From NCBI RefSeq assembly GCF_032399705.1, contig NZ_CP135922.1, positions 4,092,001 through 4,156,000 of the forward strand: a stretch of DNA of 64,000 nucleotides, given 5' to 3'. Below are positions 16,150-24,894 of this stretch, in pieces (positions within the stretch are counted from its first letter, which is position 1; every line of letters starts with the position of its first letter). The notes beneath the pieces are model-generated. The model was not told the origin of the DNA. It was given only the letters and a program-made list of their open reading frames with translations, and ran no database searches. This stretch comes from Paenibacillus sp. BIC5C1. Its GTDB lineage: Bacteria; Bacillota; Bacilli; Paenibacillales; Paenibacillaceae. A program made the translations under genes and the position numbers.

Positions 16150-16587
16150 CTATTCGATTTGCTTGAACGTACGGTAATGATCCGTTGTTTTATAGATTAA
16201 TCCATCATTGGAATATAAAATCCGATCACTGCCCCGCGTTCCTCCCGAATAGTTAATGTCTGCTTCGTACCAAATTCTTCCTTTTTTCTTAGGCAACAGC
16301 CCTTCTCGATTTTGAAATACGTCACCGCCAATGCTTTTGCCTGGAGCTACTTTTTCCAAATTACCTTTGCTAGGCTCCCATCCTAATTCTCTGGCTTCTT
16401 TCTTGGTTATATAATTTTCCGGAAGTTCATTATGCTCCGAAATATACTTGGCTACTTCATCAAATTGCGTTAGAACGGCATTCTCTTGAGATGAGTCATT
16501 TAACGAAACCGTTTCGAGTGAGCATCCTGTAAACAGGATCGTCGCCAGAATAAAAAGTAAAGCACCTAACCACTTTTTTACAACCAT
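16150..16587 (-). CDS. Barnase-type guanyl-specific ribonuclease with a lipoprotein-like signal
   Basis: This 145-residue protein carries a complete barnase domain from about residue 38 (AKYISEHNELPENYITK, APGKSIGGDVFQNREG, YKTTDHYRTF). All catalytic residues are present with a constant offset of 35 from barnase: Lys62, Glu108, Arg118, Arg122 and His137. It would cleave RNA after G. Unlike secreted barnase, the signal segment ends in FTGC, a lipobox-like site at Cys22, so it may be tethered to the outer membrane face. It lies immediately upstream of barstar. AAGGAG lies about 12 bases before ATG. The toxin function is firm; tethering is inference. Confidence 0.93.
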   Translation of the reverse strand: MVVKKWLGALLFILATILFTGCSLETVSLNDSSQENAVLTQFDEVAKYISEHNELPENYITKKEARELGWEPSKGNLEKVAPGKSIGGDVFQNREGLLPKKKGRIWYEADINYSGGTRGSDRILYSNDGLIYKTTDHYRTFKQIE

Positions 16588-16697
16588 TGATCTTTGATCT
16601 CCTTCTGAAAAATTAGCATCCTCCCTATCATAACATGTTCCTTACGTATACTCCTCTTTATATTCGTTTCTCGTGAATTTCAGCCATCCCAACAGAA

Positions 16698-16731
16698 AAA
16701 GGCTGGAGCAGATATCCCCGCTCCAACCTTT
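16698..16731 (-). terminator. Terminator of the mannanase gene
   Basis: A 12-bp stem (16698-16709 with 16720-16731) with a 10-nt loop is followed by a U-run on the minus strand. It separates the mannanase transcript from the barnase gene. Confidence 0.82.
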
Positions 16732-16746
16732 ATTATGTTTGCATCC

Positions 16747-19326
16747 TTACGGCTCAATCCCCCACACCAGTTGACCGTTGATATACCCGGTAACCTGTTC
16801 ATTGTTTGCGAACTGAGTACCGGATGCCTTAAACGAGTAATCGTTAGCCTGGTTGTAATTGGACCAGTTATTTTTGGAGAACCGTGCTTGAATTTCAGCG
16901 CTTTGTCCGGCATTAAGCGTTCCGGCAGAACTCGTAAAACCAACCTCCAAAACATAATCCGCTCCCGCAACTGGCGTAGCCAATTTAACGAATTTGCTGG
17001 TTACATTTGCACTCCCGATACTTGCCCAGTCAGACCAGAAACTCTGCGCTTCTTCCCCGTCAATCGTATAGTAATACCGGAGCTTTACATCACTTAACTG
17101 AATCGCCGAATTACCGGTATTGACCACTTTAAATTTAGGTGAAATTCCGTTGGTGGACACACTTGTATTGCCGTTAAAAGCTTGGATCGTCAAGTTCCCA
17201 GAGGGTACAGAAACACTGCTGTCCACTACGTTTACTGTAAGAACAGCGTTATTTCCTCCGTTAAAATGAAACGTTATCGTATTTGGACTTAGCGGCAGCG
17301 TGGAAAGGTAGGATTTACGCAGAACGACGGCTGTGCTTGATGCCGTATAATCCTGGCCCGATACAAGTGTATAAGTTCCATTCGTTATGCTTGTAAGCTG
17401 TCTTCCGTTTAAGGTAAGGGTCAAGGAAACATCCTGCGCTAGATTCGCTGCTTTATCAAACGTTGCATTCACGGGCGAAATTACAGCGCTTGTGCTTGGA
17501 GTTGAATCTACAATTTTAACTTTTAGTACAGGATCTTGCCCTTGATTAAAATCAAAAACGATGGAATGTTCGCCAACCGGCAGTCCGGTCAAAAATTCTT
17601 TTTTCAGCAGCAACGTACTTCCGCTTAACGTATAATCCTGATTTGCAGTTAATGCAGAGGTACCTATCCGTAGACCGATTAACGTATTACCGTTAAAGTT
17701 CACAGTTATGGCCTTGTCGCTTGAATTGGGCGTGTGTTTGTCAAATTCAACGGTTGTAGGAGTGAGGGACGCGTTTGATGTTGGATTGTTAGCCTTCAAA
17801 TTAGGCAGTTCATCCAGCGTAATGACATAATCACTTTGATAAAGCGTTTTCAAAGTTGCTGGATAATTAAAGGCCGAACTCATAAGATGCTCGCCATACC
17901 AAGGACAGAAGTAGAGCCATCCTGATTTTTCCTCTGTCAGATTCTGTACACTTGGGACGGTATCGTTCTCTGTCATGGCCACCATTTTCTTGCCATCCGT
18001 CAGATCAACCAGTTGATAGAAGGTCGAGGTAATGGCATCCTCATTCGGCACCCCAGACAAACCGTCATTGCGGTTGTAAATCGTATTGTATTTATCATAA
18101 CCGACAATATCTACCTGATCGTCACCAGGGTACCATGCAGGAGAAGTGTTATATACGTAGCTGTTGTAAGTCCAAATCAAGTTGTGCAGACCGTATGTCT
18201 CTGTAAGTTCAGTGTAGAGCATATCCCACAGTTGTTTGTACACATCCGCACCTGCAGAAGCCCACCAGAACCAGGCGCCTTCCCCATTCAACCCGCCGTT
18301 GCCCTCTGCCTCATGATAAGGTCGGAAAAGAACGGGCACATTGTTATCTTGAAGAATCAATAGTTGTTCTGCCAGATCATCAATCGTACTCATTACGTAT
18401 TGATATTCTTTCGTACCAGGAATTACGGCGTTGGCTGTATTAAAATTCGTTTCTGTTGGTTTATAAGTAGCCTCTTTCCAATCCACATGATCCCCAAGCT
18501 GGTAGGTCGTGAAATTTCGGGGTACATTGATATGCCAGGAAGCTGTCGCAATTCCATCCCGGTTATTGACCCAATCGATCATTCGATCGGTTGTACCGTC
18601 TTCCCATCCGTAGAGCGGATTATAGTTCATAAAATCAAATCCGCGGATAGCTGGATACTTTCCGGTTAAATTATGAATCCAATCAAACTCCAACTCCGTA
18701 TTGCCATCGTTTCCACCACCGTATATCTCCTGCTGGCCAGAGATAATATGATTGCCATAAACCTCCGTTAGATAATTCATCAGAAGTTGTGTTTCCGGTG
18801 TGGCTTGGGGATCAGTAAGGACAGGCTGAACTTCCAGGGGATCAAGATTGGCATAGTCTACAGTGAAGGTGTCGAAATAAGCGAAGCCCCAACCTGCCTT
18901 CAATTGAATCGTGTTACTTCCCTGATTCAGCTTCTGATAACCAAAATTGAAATCAGACCATGTTGTTGTGTAGGGCAGCATAAACGAACCTTTGGTAACG
19001 CCATTAACAGATAAATATTGAAGTCGGCCATCAGCACTTAGCTCCTGCATGTATCGGGTGGAAATTGCATACATGCCTGTTTCGGGGACAGTCACAGTGA
19101 AGGTTATTGTGCCGGAATTCTGCATCCAAACAAATCCACTTCCAGAATATCCAGGCTTGGGTTGACCGTAAATTTCTGTCGTCACTTGAAGATCGGAGGA
19201 AAGTAAAGCGTTTTCGCTTTCGATCGTGAAAAGTGGTGAATCTGCATGAACGGGTACTGTCATCAATCCAAGAAGCAGAGTCAATGCCAGCATTAATACG
19301 CCTGTCTTTTGGAGCAAAATCTTCAT
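16747..19326 (-). CDS. Secreted multimodular GH26 beta-mannanase
   Basis: The 859-residue enzyme has a signal peptide (cleavage after VHA), a CBM35-like beta-sandwich (about 30-160) and a GH26 catalytic barrel (about 175-510). Two X2-type modules (about 520-705) and a cellulose-binding CBM3 (about 710-859) follow. In GH26 the acid/base is the Glu of FRPYHEAEG (about residue 339) and the nucleophile is the Glu of VAMTEND (about 453). It should hydrolyse beta-1,4-mannan while bound to plant cell-wall cellulose. Three ATG codons in tandem follow GGAAGG; the third (19326) has the best spacing. A cre-like box lies 57 bp upstream, fitting carbon catabolite control. The gene is monocistronic. Confidence 0.93.
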   Translation of the reverse strand: MKILLQKTGVLMLALTLLLGLMTVPVHADSPLFTIESENALLSSDLQVTTEIYGQPKPGYSGSGFVWMQNSGTITFTVTVPETGMYAISTRYMQELSADGRLQYLSVNGVTKGSFMLPYTTTWSDFNFGYQKLNQGSNTIQLKAGWGFAYFDTFTVDYANLDPLEVQPVLTDPQATPETQLLMNYLTEVYGNHIISGQQEIYGGGNDGNTELEFDWIHNLTGKYPAIRGFDFMNYNPLYGWEDGTTDRMIDWVNNRDGIATASWHINVPRNFTTYQLGDHVDWKEATYKPTETNFNTANAVIPGTKEYQYVMSTIDDLAEQLLILQDNNVPVLFRPYHEAEGNGGLNGEGAWFWWASAGADVYKQLWDMLYTELTETYGLHNLIWTYNSYVYNTSPAWYPGDDQVDIVGYDKYNTIYNRNDGLSGVPNEDAITSTFYQLVDLTDGKKMVAMTENDTVPSVQNLTEEKSGWLYFCPWYGEHLMSSAFNYPATLKTLYQSDYVITLDELPNLKANNPTSNASLTPTTVEFDKHTPNSSDKAITVNFNGNTLIGLRIGTSALTANQDYTLSGSTLLLKKEFLTGLPVGEHSIVFDFNQGQDPVLKVKIVDSTPSTSAVISPVNATFDKAANLAQDVSLTLTLNGRQLTSITNGTYTLVSGQDYTASSTAVVLRKSYLSTLPLSPNTITFHFNGGNNAVLTVNVVDSSVSVPSGNLTIQAFNGNTSVSTNGISPKFKVVNTGNSAIQLSDVKLRYYYTIDGEEAQSFWSDWASIGSANVTSKFVKLATPVAGADYVLEVGFTSSAGTLNAGQSAEIQARFSKNNWSNYNQANDYSFKASGTQFANNEQVTGYINGQLVWGIEP

Positions 19327-19382
19327 CATCATCTTCCTTCCCATTTTAAAATATGATAAAGAATGATCCCTCTGTTTACTCA

Positions 19383-19396
19383 TGATGGCGCTTTCA
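19383..19396 (-). promoter_or_regulatory. Catabolite-responsive (cre) box of the mannanase gene
   Basis: On the minus strand TGAAAGCGCCATCA matches the cre pattern TGWNANCGNTNWCA at all but one fixed position. It sits just upstream of the mannanase start, suggesting CcpA repression by preferred sugars. Confidence 0.5.
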
Positions 19397-19443
19397 TTGT
19401 AAACATAGCATATGTATCAATTTTTGCAAATATCTGGACGAAA

Positions 19444-19467
19444 AAAAGCCGCAATTTTGCGGCTTTT
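19444..19467 (-). terminator. Terminator of the SDR gene at 19507
   Basis: AAAAGCCGCAA and its complement (19444-19454 and 19457-19467) form a near-perfect palindrome with U-runs on both strands. It lies 40 bp past the SDR stop. Confidence 0.8.
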
Positions 19468-19506
19468 AATATGTTAATCCATTTATGTTCGGTAAATAAA
19501 AACCTC

Positions 19507-20244
19507 TTATTGGGCCGTGTATCCTCCATCAACGATCAGGCTATTTCCTGTCATATAGGATGAATCGTCGCTAGCCAGGAACAGTACCGCTTTGGCCATT
19601 TCATCTGCTTGTCCGAGCCGCTTCATTGGTGTTGCCGAAGAAAGAGCCTGTTTGCTCTCTTCTGGAATAATCGGTGTATCGATGAAGCCTGGGCAAAGTG
19701 CATTCACCCGAATATTTTTCTCAGCATACTCCAGCGCGAGCGAACGAGTCAAATTCACGACGCCACCTTTCGCTGCATTGTAGGCTGCAGAACCGGGTGA
19801 ACCCACCCATCCGTACATGGAAGCCGTGTTGACGATCGTCCCACCGCCAATTTTGAGCATTTCACGGATCGATTCACGTGCGACCAAGAATACGCCGTCC
19901 AGATCTACATTCACCGTATTGCGCCATTCAGCATAGTCAAGCTCGTGCGAAGGATGAACACGCCCAATGCCTGCATTGTTAAATACGATATCCACTTTAC
20001 CGAAAACATCAACGGTTTTTTTGAAAATCTCAGCAACCTCTTGTTCGCTCGTGATGTTTGCTTTAATAAAGAGGGCGTCAGCTTTAAGCGCTTTCAGTTC
20101 TTGCTCAAACGCCGTTCCTTTTTCTTCATTCAGGTCTACCAAGACCACTTTGGCTCCTTCTGAAACGAATAAGCGTGCTGTCGCTGCGCCGATCCCGGAT
20201 GCCCCTCCTGTAATAACTGCCACTTTGTCTTGAAGTTTGCCCAT
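19507..20244 (-). CDS. Short-chain dehydrogenase/reductase (classical, FabG-like)
   Basis: A 245-residue classical SDR. It shows the cofactor motif TGGASGIG, an acidic residue after the second strand (LVDLNEEKG) that favours NAD(H), the NNAG motif, the catalytic Ser of NTASMYGW and YNAAKGG. It oxidises or reduces an alcohol/ketone pair in the cytoplasm. ATG at 20244 has GGAGG at good distance; longer forms lack one. It is divergent from a TetR gene across 177 bp, and that regulator probably controls it. Glucose dehydrogenase, acetoin reductase and oxoacyl reductase all look like this, so the substrate is open. Confidence 0.88.
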   Translation of the reverse strand: MGKLQDKVAVITGGASGIGAATARLFVSEGAKVVLVDLNEEKGTAFEQELKALKADALFIKANITSEQEVAEIFKKTVDVFGKVDIVFNNAGIGRVHPSHELDYAEWRNTVNVDLDGVFLVARESIREMLKIGGGTIVNTASMYGWVGSPGSAAYNAAKGGVVNLTRSLALEYAEKNIRVNALCPGFIDTPIIPEESKQALSSATPMKRLGQADEMAKAVLFLASDDSSYMTGNSLIVDGGYTAQ

Positions 20245-20360
20245 GATTAAATCCTCCAGTATACTATTTTGAATAGCACCTATTTGCATAAGTGCTATAT
20301 GACGTTTACAAATATAATTGTATGCTTAAAATTGTAACAATCCAATCATTAAGATACGAT

Positions 20361-20382
20361 GATGTGTCTACTACATCGACAC
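20361..20382. promoter_or_regulatory. Candidate operator between the SDR and TetR genes
   Basis: Two interleaved inverted repeats occur here: GATGT with ACATC, and GTGTC with GACAC (20364-20382). They lie in the divergent intergenic region where a TetR dimer would be expected to bind. Evidence is symmetry and position only. Confidence 0.35.
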
Positions 20383-20421
20383 TTGGTGAAACAATGTCTA
20401 TTTTTATAGGAGTTTTTATGT

Positions 20422-21033
20422 ATGAATGATGAACAAATTTTGAAATCTCAACAGCGCAATAGAACCGAGGAGCATCTTAAAACTGCTCTGATCCAGCTTA
20501 TTAAGAAAAAAGGCTACCATGCCGTCTCTGTTAAAGATATCGTTGATCAGTCTGGTTACAATCGCAGTACATTTTACTTACACTATCAAGATAAATTCGT
20601 GCTCGCCGAAGAATTGTTGAATACGAAACTTGAAGGTCTGAGATTCGCCGTAGGCAAGCCATATTCACATGGTCAAAAGGTCTACACCAACAAGCTTAAT
20701 TTTGAATCCTTTCAAATCATCGACTATATCTATGAAAACCGAGACTTCTTCGAACTGATTCGATATGATGATACGTTACCTGGTCTGCATACAGGTTTTC
20801 CTCAGACAATTCTGAAAATCTATGAGGAGCAGTTTATCTTTGAGACGATCAACGATTTCCCTGTTAACATGGAATATTTTAAGTACTACACGGCTTACGG
20901 CTTTTTTGGAATATTGAACAATTGGATATTAAGCGATTTTCGCGAATCACGTGAGATGTTTATCAAGAATGTAATCGAATTGTCTAAAACGCATATTCAT
21001 TCCTTTTATTATGTAGGGGACAAGTTGGATTAA
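20422..21033 (+). CDS. TetR/AcrR-family regulator
   Basis: The 203-residue protein has an N-terminal TetR domain (about residues 15-62: TALIQLIKKKGYHAVSVKDIVDQSGYNRSTFYLHYQDKFVL). Its C-terminal domain resembles the TetR_C type seen in DhaS-like activators (GFFGILNNWILSDFRES). It reads away from the SDR gene, the likely target. The start is ATG at 20422 with AGGAG about 12 bases upstream. No other gene follows on this strand before a terminator-like region. Confidence 0.85.
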   Translation: MNDEQILKSQQRNRTEEHLKTALIQLIKKKGYHAVSVKDIVDQSGYNRSTFYLHYQDKFVLAEELLNTKLEGLRFAVGKPYSHGQKVYTNKLNFESFQIIDYIYENRDFFELIRYDDTLPGLHTGFPQTILKIYEEQFIFETINDFPVNMEYFKYYTAYGFFGILNNWILSDFRESREMFIKNVIELSKTHIHSFYYVGDKLD

Positions 21034-21093
21034 TGGTACCGATGAACTTGTAGGTTTAGGGTCAGATGGATTCGGATAAATTAAAACAAAAAT

Positions 21094-21112
21094 AGCCGCT
21101 AAAATAGCGACT
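21094..21112 (-). terminator. Terminator of the 42-residue gene
   Basis: A 7-bp stem (21094-21100 with 21106-21112) is fully paired only in minus-strand RNA. It has U-rich sequence after it on that strand. It lies about 70 bp past the small gene's stop; a second 8-bp hairpin (21149-21156 with 21166-21173) lies between. Confidence 0.55.
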
Positions 21113-21180
21113 TAATTGGAATTGTGTTCTGCGACAGTTGTTATGAAGACTGCCTGCAAATTTCACAGGCAGTTAGTTGC

Positions 21181-21309
21181 TTAAATCGTAGTATTTTTCT
21201 CTTCATATTCGCTTGATAATTGCTTAAGCGATTTGATTTTACCATGAGGATGCTGTTCTTGCTTTCGTGACTTCCAAGCAGCTTCCTGCCTTTTCTTCTG
21301 GCTAGCCAT
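21181..21309 (-). CDS. Small highly charged protein, 42 residues
   Basis: ATG at 21309 opens a 42-codon frame ending in TAA, with a very strong ribosome binding site (AGAGGAGGAG). The peptide starts MASQKKRQEAAWKSRKQEQH, continues with a basic helix and ends EEKNTTI. It is hydrophilic, rich in Lys, Gln and Glu, with no signal or membrane segment. I do not recognise the family; small basic proteins of this kind occur in spores and as nucleic-acid-associated proteins. Support for a real gene is the ideal ribosome site plus a strand-specific terminator downstream. Confidence 0.6.
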   Translation of the reverse strand: MASQKKRQEAAWKSRKQEQHPHGKIKSLKQLSSEYEEKNTTI

Positions 21310-21697
21310 AAAAGATCTCCTCCTCTGGAAAATTAGAGTTATACTACTTTTTTAGGATGTCATTTATGGATTATTTTCATTCAAGATCAGCAAATGATTT
21401 ATTGTTAGTTGTACCAGTAGATTAGATTGTTTAAATTTCATTTAGAGACAAAGAAGGAGAATCTTATCCTCCATTATTTGTCTTTTTTTCTCTTTTTTAT
21501 GTAATTTATTAGGTGATTAATTTTTCGATCAGCCACATCAAAAAATTTGCCTCTTGATTAATTTTGCACAATGAGCAAATTAAAGTTATGATAATTCCAG
21601 TAAATGCTTGCTCGCAAAATTAACAATTATAGTTTTCAATACTATGGAAAAATACTTGTAAGCAGCAGAAAAGAAGCTATATTTTTCGACAGTAAGA
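21310..21697. other. AT-rich intergenic region with a plus-strand hairpin
   Basis: No convincing gene is visible here. A plus-strand terminator-like hairpin (7-bp stem, 21445-21451 with 21477-21483) is followed by a long U-run, although no plus-strand gene lies within 400 bp. A 22-codon frame from ATG at 21357 precedes it but lacks a ribosome binding site. It may mark a small RNA. Confidence 0.3.
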
Positions 21698-21732
21698 GGC
21701 TGCCGAAACGCTTGTTTTGAGCGAAGGCAGCC
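21698..21732 (-). terminator. Hairpin after the GH29 gene
   Basis: GGCTGCC and GGCAGCC (21698-21704 and 21726-21732) pair and the stem is extended inward by AACGCT/AGCG-type pairs. It lies 42 bp past the fucosidase stop. No clear U-run follows, so it may stabilise the transcript rather than end it. Confidence 0.4.
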
Positions 21733-21773
21733 CTATCCCTTAAGTTATATGGTTACCTAACTCACACACAACC

Positions 21774-23030
21774 TCATTTCCCGTTCCCAACATGATGGAA
21801 GCTTAGTTTCTGAAGTGCTGCCTCCTGGTCACTTTCGGTGATTTCAACAATAACACCCCGGATTTTGATCGCAGGGATACGAATAATCGCCTTATGACCG
21901 ATATGCTTCCCTTCATAAATGGTCACAGGTCGTCTTGACTTTTGAGTAATGATGTCAATCTTGAAGCTTCGTATATTTTCACCCGCTGTAAGATCCTCTT
22001 GGATAATAATGTGGTCGAGCATTTGGGGCACCTCGGTCTCGTAAATCCACGATTTTTCAATTTTTCTGCATTGCTCAATTGTTGCGAATGGACGTTCGAA
22101 ACGGCGAATTTCCGAACCGAATTCCAACAGTCTCTCTACGTCTTTCTGCGGAAGCAGGCCGTTGCGATCCGGTCCAATATTCAGGAGCAGGTTTGCACCC
22201 CGGCCAACCGAATGATAATAAATGCCCATAAGTTCTTCTGTACTTTTCAGGGTAAGTTCATTGCTATCGCTATAGAACCAATCACCTCTAATTTGGACGT
22301 CACATTCCGCTGGCAGCCATAGGTTTTCACCCAATCGTTCTTTCTTTTCCGTCAAAATTGAAAACTCCGTTGAGTCCACTTCATTCCAGCATGGAATAGG
22401 TGCAATACCATCCTCGTTCCCAACCCACCGAAAGTCGGGGTCACCCATATTAAAAATTAAAATTTGAGGCTGCAAGCGTCGAATTTCAGCAATAATACGT
22501 TTCCAATCATACGAATGTCCCTCAGAGCCACAACCGTCAAACCACAGGATATCGATTTCACCATATTGCGTGAGCAACTCTGTGATTTGATTGACGAAAT
22601 AATCATCGTAGGCCTTTGCATCTTGGGTGTAATAGTCAGCTGAACCATCATACGGTGAATAGTACAAGCCGGGTTTCATATCATATTTTCGGCAAGCATC
22701 AACAAATTCGCGTACGACATCCCCTTGCCCATACTTCCACTGAGAAGCCGCCACACTAAATCGACTATAGTCGGAAGGCCAATTGGAAAAGCCGTCATGA
22801 TGCTTCGCAGTTAACACAGCATAGTTCATTCCGGCTTCTTTCGCCGACCGGATCCACTGCTCACAGTCTAAGTCAACAGGGTTGAAAGCTGCCGGATCCA
22901 TCTGCCTTTCATCGAAATCGACATATCCTTCATAAAAGGTACGAAGTCCGAAATGAAGAAACAATCCAAATTCCCATTTTTGAAAAGCAAGTTGTTTGGC
23001 TGATGGCGTTAATTTCTGAACAAGATTCAT
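21774..23030 (-). CDS. GH29 alpha-L-fucosidase
   Basis: The 418-residue enzyme covers the GH29 barrel and a short C-terminal beta domain, with no signal peptide, so it should act in the cytoplasm. Family motifs are WEFGLFLHFGLRTF, AVLTAKHHDGFSNWPS and DILWFDGCGSE; the Asp at 165 in the last is the expected nucleophile. It releases alpha-linked L-fucose from oligosaccharides. It is the last gene of a five-gene operon (two permeases, binding lipoprotein, DUF4091 enzyme, this gene) and starts 40 bp after the DUF4091 gene. The substrate is thus probably an imported fucosylated oligosaccharide. Confidence 0.9.
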   Translation of the reverse strand: MNLVQKLTPSAKQLAFQKWEFGLFLHFGLRTFYEGYVDFDERQMDPAAFNPVDLDCEQWIRSAKEAGMNYAVLTAKHHDGFSNWPSDYSRFSVAASQWKYGQGDVVREFVDACRKYDMKPGLYYSPYDGSADYYTQDAKAYDDYFVNQITELLTQYGEIDILWFDGCGSEGHSYDWKRIIAEIRRLQPQILIFNMGDPDFRWVGNEDGIAPIPCWNEVDSTEFSILTEKKERLGENLWLPAECDVQIRGDWFYSDSNELTLKSTEELMGIYYHSVGRGANLLLNIGPDRNGLLPQKDVERLLEFGSEIRRFERPFATIEQCRKIEKSWIYETEVPQMLDHIIIQEDLTAGENIRSFKIDIITQKSRRPVTIYEGKHIGHKAIIRIPAIKIRGVIVEITESDQEAALQKLSFHHVGNGK

Positions 23031-23070
23031 ATGATCCTACCTTTCTCATCCCATTGTTTAAAACAGCTGT

Positions 23071-24804
23071 TCATTCTGTTTGTCCGTTCTCAATCTCATA
23101 TAATCGATCGTAGTCCTCGATATTAAAACTGTATAACTGCATGGCCGTTTTGCCAGAGGAGGGCGCAAGCTCTCTCGGATGATCGAATCGAAATACTCGC
23201 TGGAGAATCTGCTCAACCTGCTCTTCCTGTCCATTCCGCTTGGCGATCTGCATATATTCGTAATCGCGGATGCCTCGCTGCAGCCACTTATAACGCAGCG
23301 AAAGCAGCGGTTTGCCCCTTTTTCCCGGGTAAACGAAATTGGTATCCCCAGCCTTCCATATCATAGGACGATAGGAAAGCCTCTCCAGAGGTTTGTCGGG
23401 CCACACGGTATAATTCCACCGTAAAAAGCCGTCCAATTTCAGCTTTTCTGCGAGCCAAGGGATCACCCTGGACTCAATCGACGGCGAACTAAGGAACGTG
23501 TTGGGTTTCTCAGGTGAGCAGCAAACGTAAAACGTAAATGTCCCCTTCACTTCTTTTCTTAACTGTTCTAGCTGTTCATACTCTTCTGCAGCACAGTCAA
23601 GGACAGGCACATAATCAACAATTCCTTTGATATGTTTACGAATAAACTCGGTATGATTGATGGCTGCTTTATAGCGGAATGATGGTGCCATCTCGCGTAA
23701 GCATGCTAAACTTTCCTCAAATAAGCTGATATCAGCCGGTTCATCAGCAACAACGCGAACACGGTCAATCCAATTTTGCGAGATAAAATGCTGCTCTAAT
23801 GCCACGATATAAGCGCTAAGATCTGATTTATTTCGGATAAACTTATAGCTCCCCGCTTCTTCATCATAATAGCGGACGCGAATGGCATCGGGGTAATCAT
23901 CCACAACTCCCCCGAACCCTTCGTCCTCATGCTTCCAAATATTGATCAAACCGAATACTTCTAATTCTTGGCATATTCCGTGCTTCTCACCTATCTCAAC
24001 ATACCGATCCAGGTGCGTAAAATCATAATCGAATCGCCCGTCGCTCCTTCTCACAATCTGAACGATACTATATTCATTCAAGTCGGATGGCTCAGCATCG
24101 ATAAATGATCGCTGTCCGCTCCAAGGCTCCTCTGAAACAACAAGCGTCAACGCCTTTTGTCCAAGCTGAGACAAGCTGTGAAGATATGAATCAAGAAGCG
24201 TGAAATGTTCATCGGACCAATAGGAAACATCATATTTTCTTGCAATATTACAGTTATGCTGCCACAAGTCCAAAACGAAAGTATAATTTTCATGCTCTGG
24301 CAGCACTTGTTCACTGATCGTTAAACGAAACGTCAGTTCTTTCTCCAAAACCTCATCCTCGAACATCGTATGCGTGTAGAATTTCAGCTTGCCTTCATAT
24401 TGACCACTTGCAACGGAATCATCGGCATGAAGCTCCACCCACAAAGGTTGGATCTGACGCTTCCTAAGCCATTGATAGGGTTCATCCAGCAGAACATCTG
24501 AATTCATAACGCGATTATCGTCCTCTATCAACCCGATAAGCTGAAGATCGATCTTGCAGGGAGCATCCGTTTCCACCTCGCAGCGCACAATTTTGATCGG
24601 GCCGCCCTTCCATAACAGGGCATCCCGGTTCATCGTAACGAGCATATCCTCTTGATCTGAGCTGACCAATGCCTGGAAGGCGGCGCTGTCATTTTTACAG
24701 CAGCGAAGTTCCAAGTGTTTCACCTGTGTGTCTTCACGTCCCTGATTCCACCAATTGGACGACCACACATACTTATAGAACATGTTTTGCAAACCACAGT
24801 TCAC
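23071..24804 (-). CDS. DUF4091 protein, GH123-like glycosidase candidate
   Basis: The 577-residue protein lacks a signal peptide. Its last third matches DUF4091, the catalytic-domain signature of GH123 N-acetyl-beta-galactosaminidases (FLRWNYTVWPDKP, KWLQRGIRDYEYM). An adjacent Asp-Glu pair in VVADEPAD (about residues 354-355) fits the GH123 substrate-assisted pair. The N-terminal half is a beta-sandwich-like accessory region. GTG at 24804 was chosen because GGAGG precedes it; an upstream TTG (24852) lacks one. It lies between the binding lipoprotein and the fucosidase. Hydrolysis of beta-GalNAc is inferred from the family; many DUF4091 proteins are untested. Confidence 0.75.
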   Translation of the reverse strand: MNCGLQNMFYKYVWSSNWWNQGREDTQVKHLELRCCKNDSAAFQALVSSDQEDMLVTMNRDALLWKGGPIKIVRCEVETDAPCKIDLQLIGLIEDDNRVMNSDVLLDEPYQWLRKRQIQPLWVELHADDSVASGQYEGKLKFYTHTMFEDEVLEKELTFRLTISEQVLPEHENYTFVLDLWQHNCNIARKYDVSYWSDEHFTLLDSYLHSLSQLGQKALTLVVSEEPWSGQRSFIDAEPSDLNEYSIVQIVRRSDGRFDYDFTHLDRYVEIGEKHGICQELEVFGLINIWKHEDEGFGGVVDDYPDAIRVRYYDEEAGSYKFIRNKSDLSAYIVALEQHFISQNWIDRVRVVADEPADISLFEESLACLREMAPSFRYKAAINHTEFIRKHIKGIVDYVPVLDCAAEEYEQLEQLRKEVKGTFTFYVCCSPEKPNTFLSSPSIESRVIPWLAEKLKLDGFLRWNYTVWPDKPLERLSYRPMIWKAGDTNFVYPGKRGKPLLSLRYKWLQRGIRDYEYMQIAKRNGQEEQVEQILQRVFRFDHPRELAPSSGKTAMQLYSFNIEDYDRLYEIENGQTE

Positions 24805-24894
24805 TTTAAACTGCACCTCCGTGTCTAATCTGAAAGCCCCTAATTCCGCCAACCGTTCAGTCTAGAAGGTGGAATTAGGTAGGGATTTTTCGAA

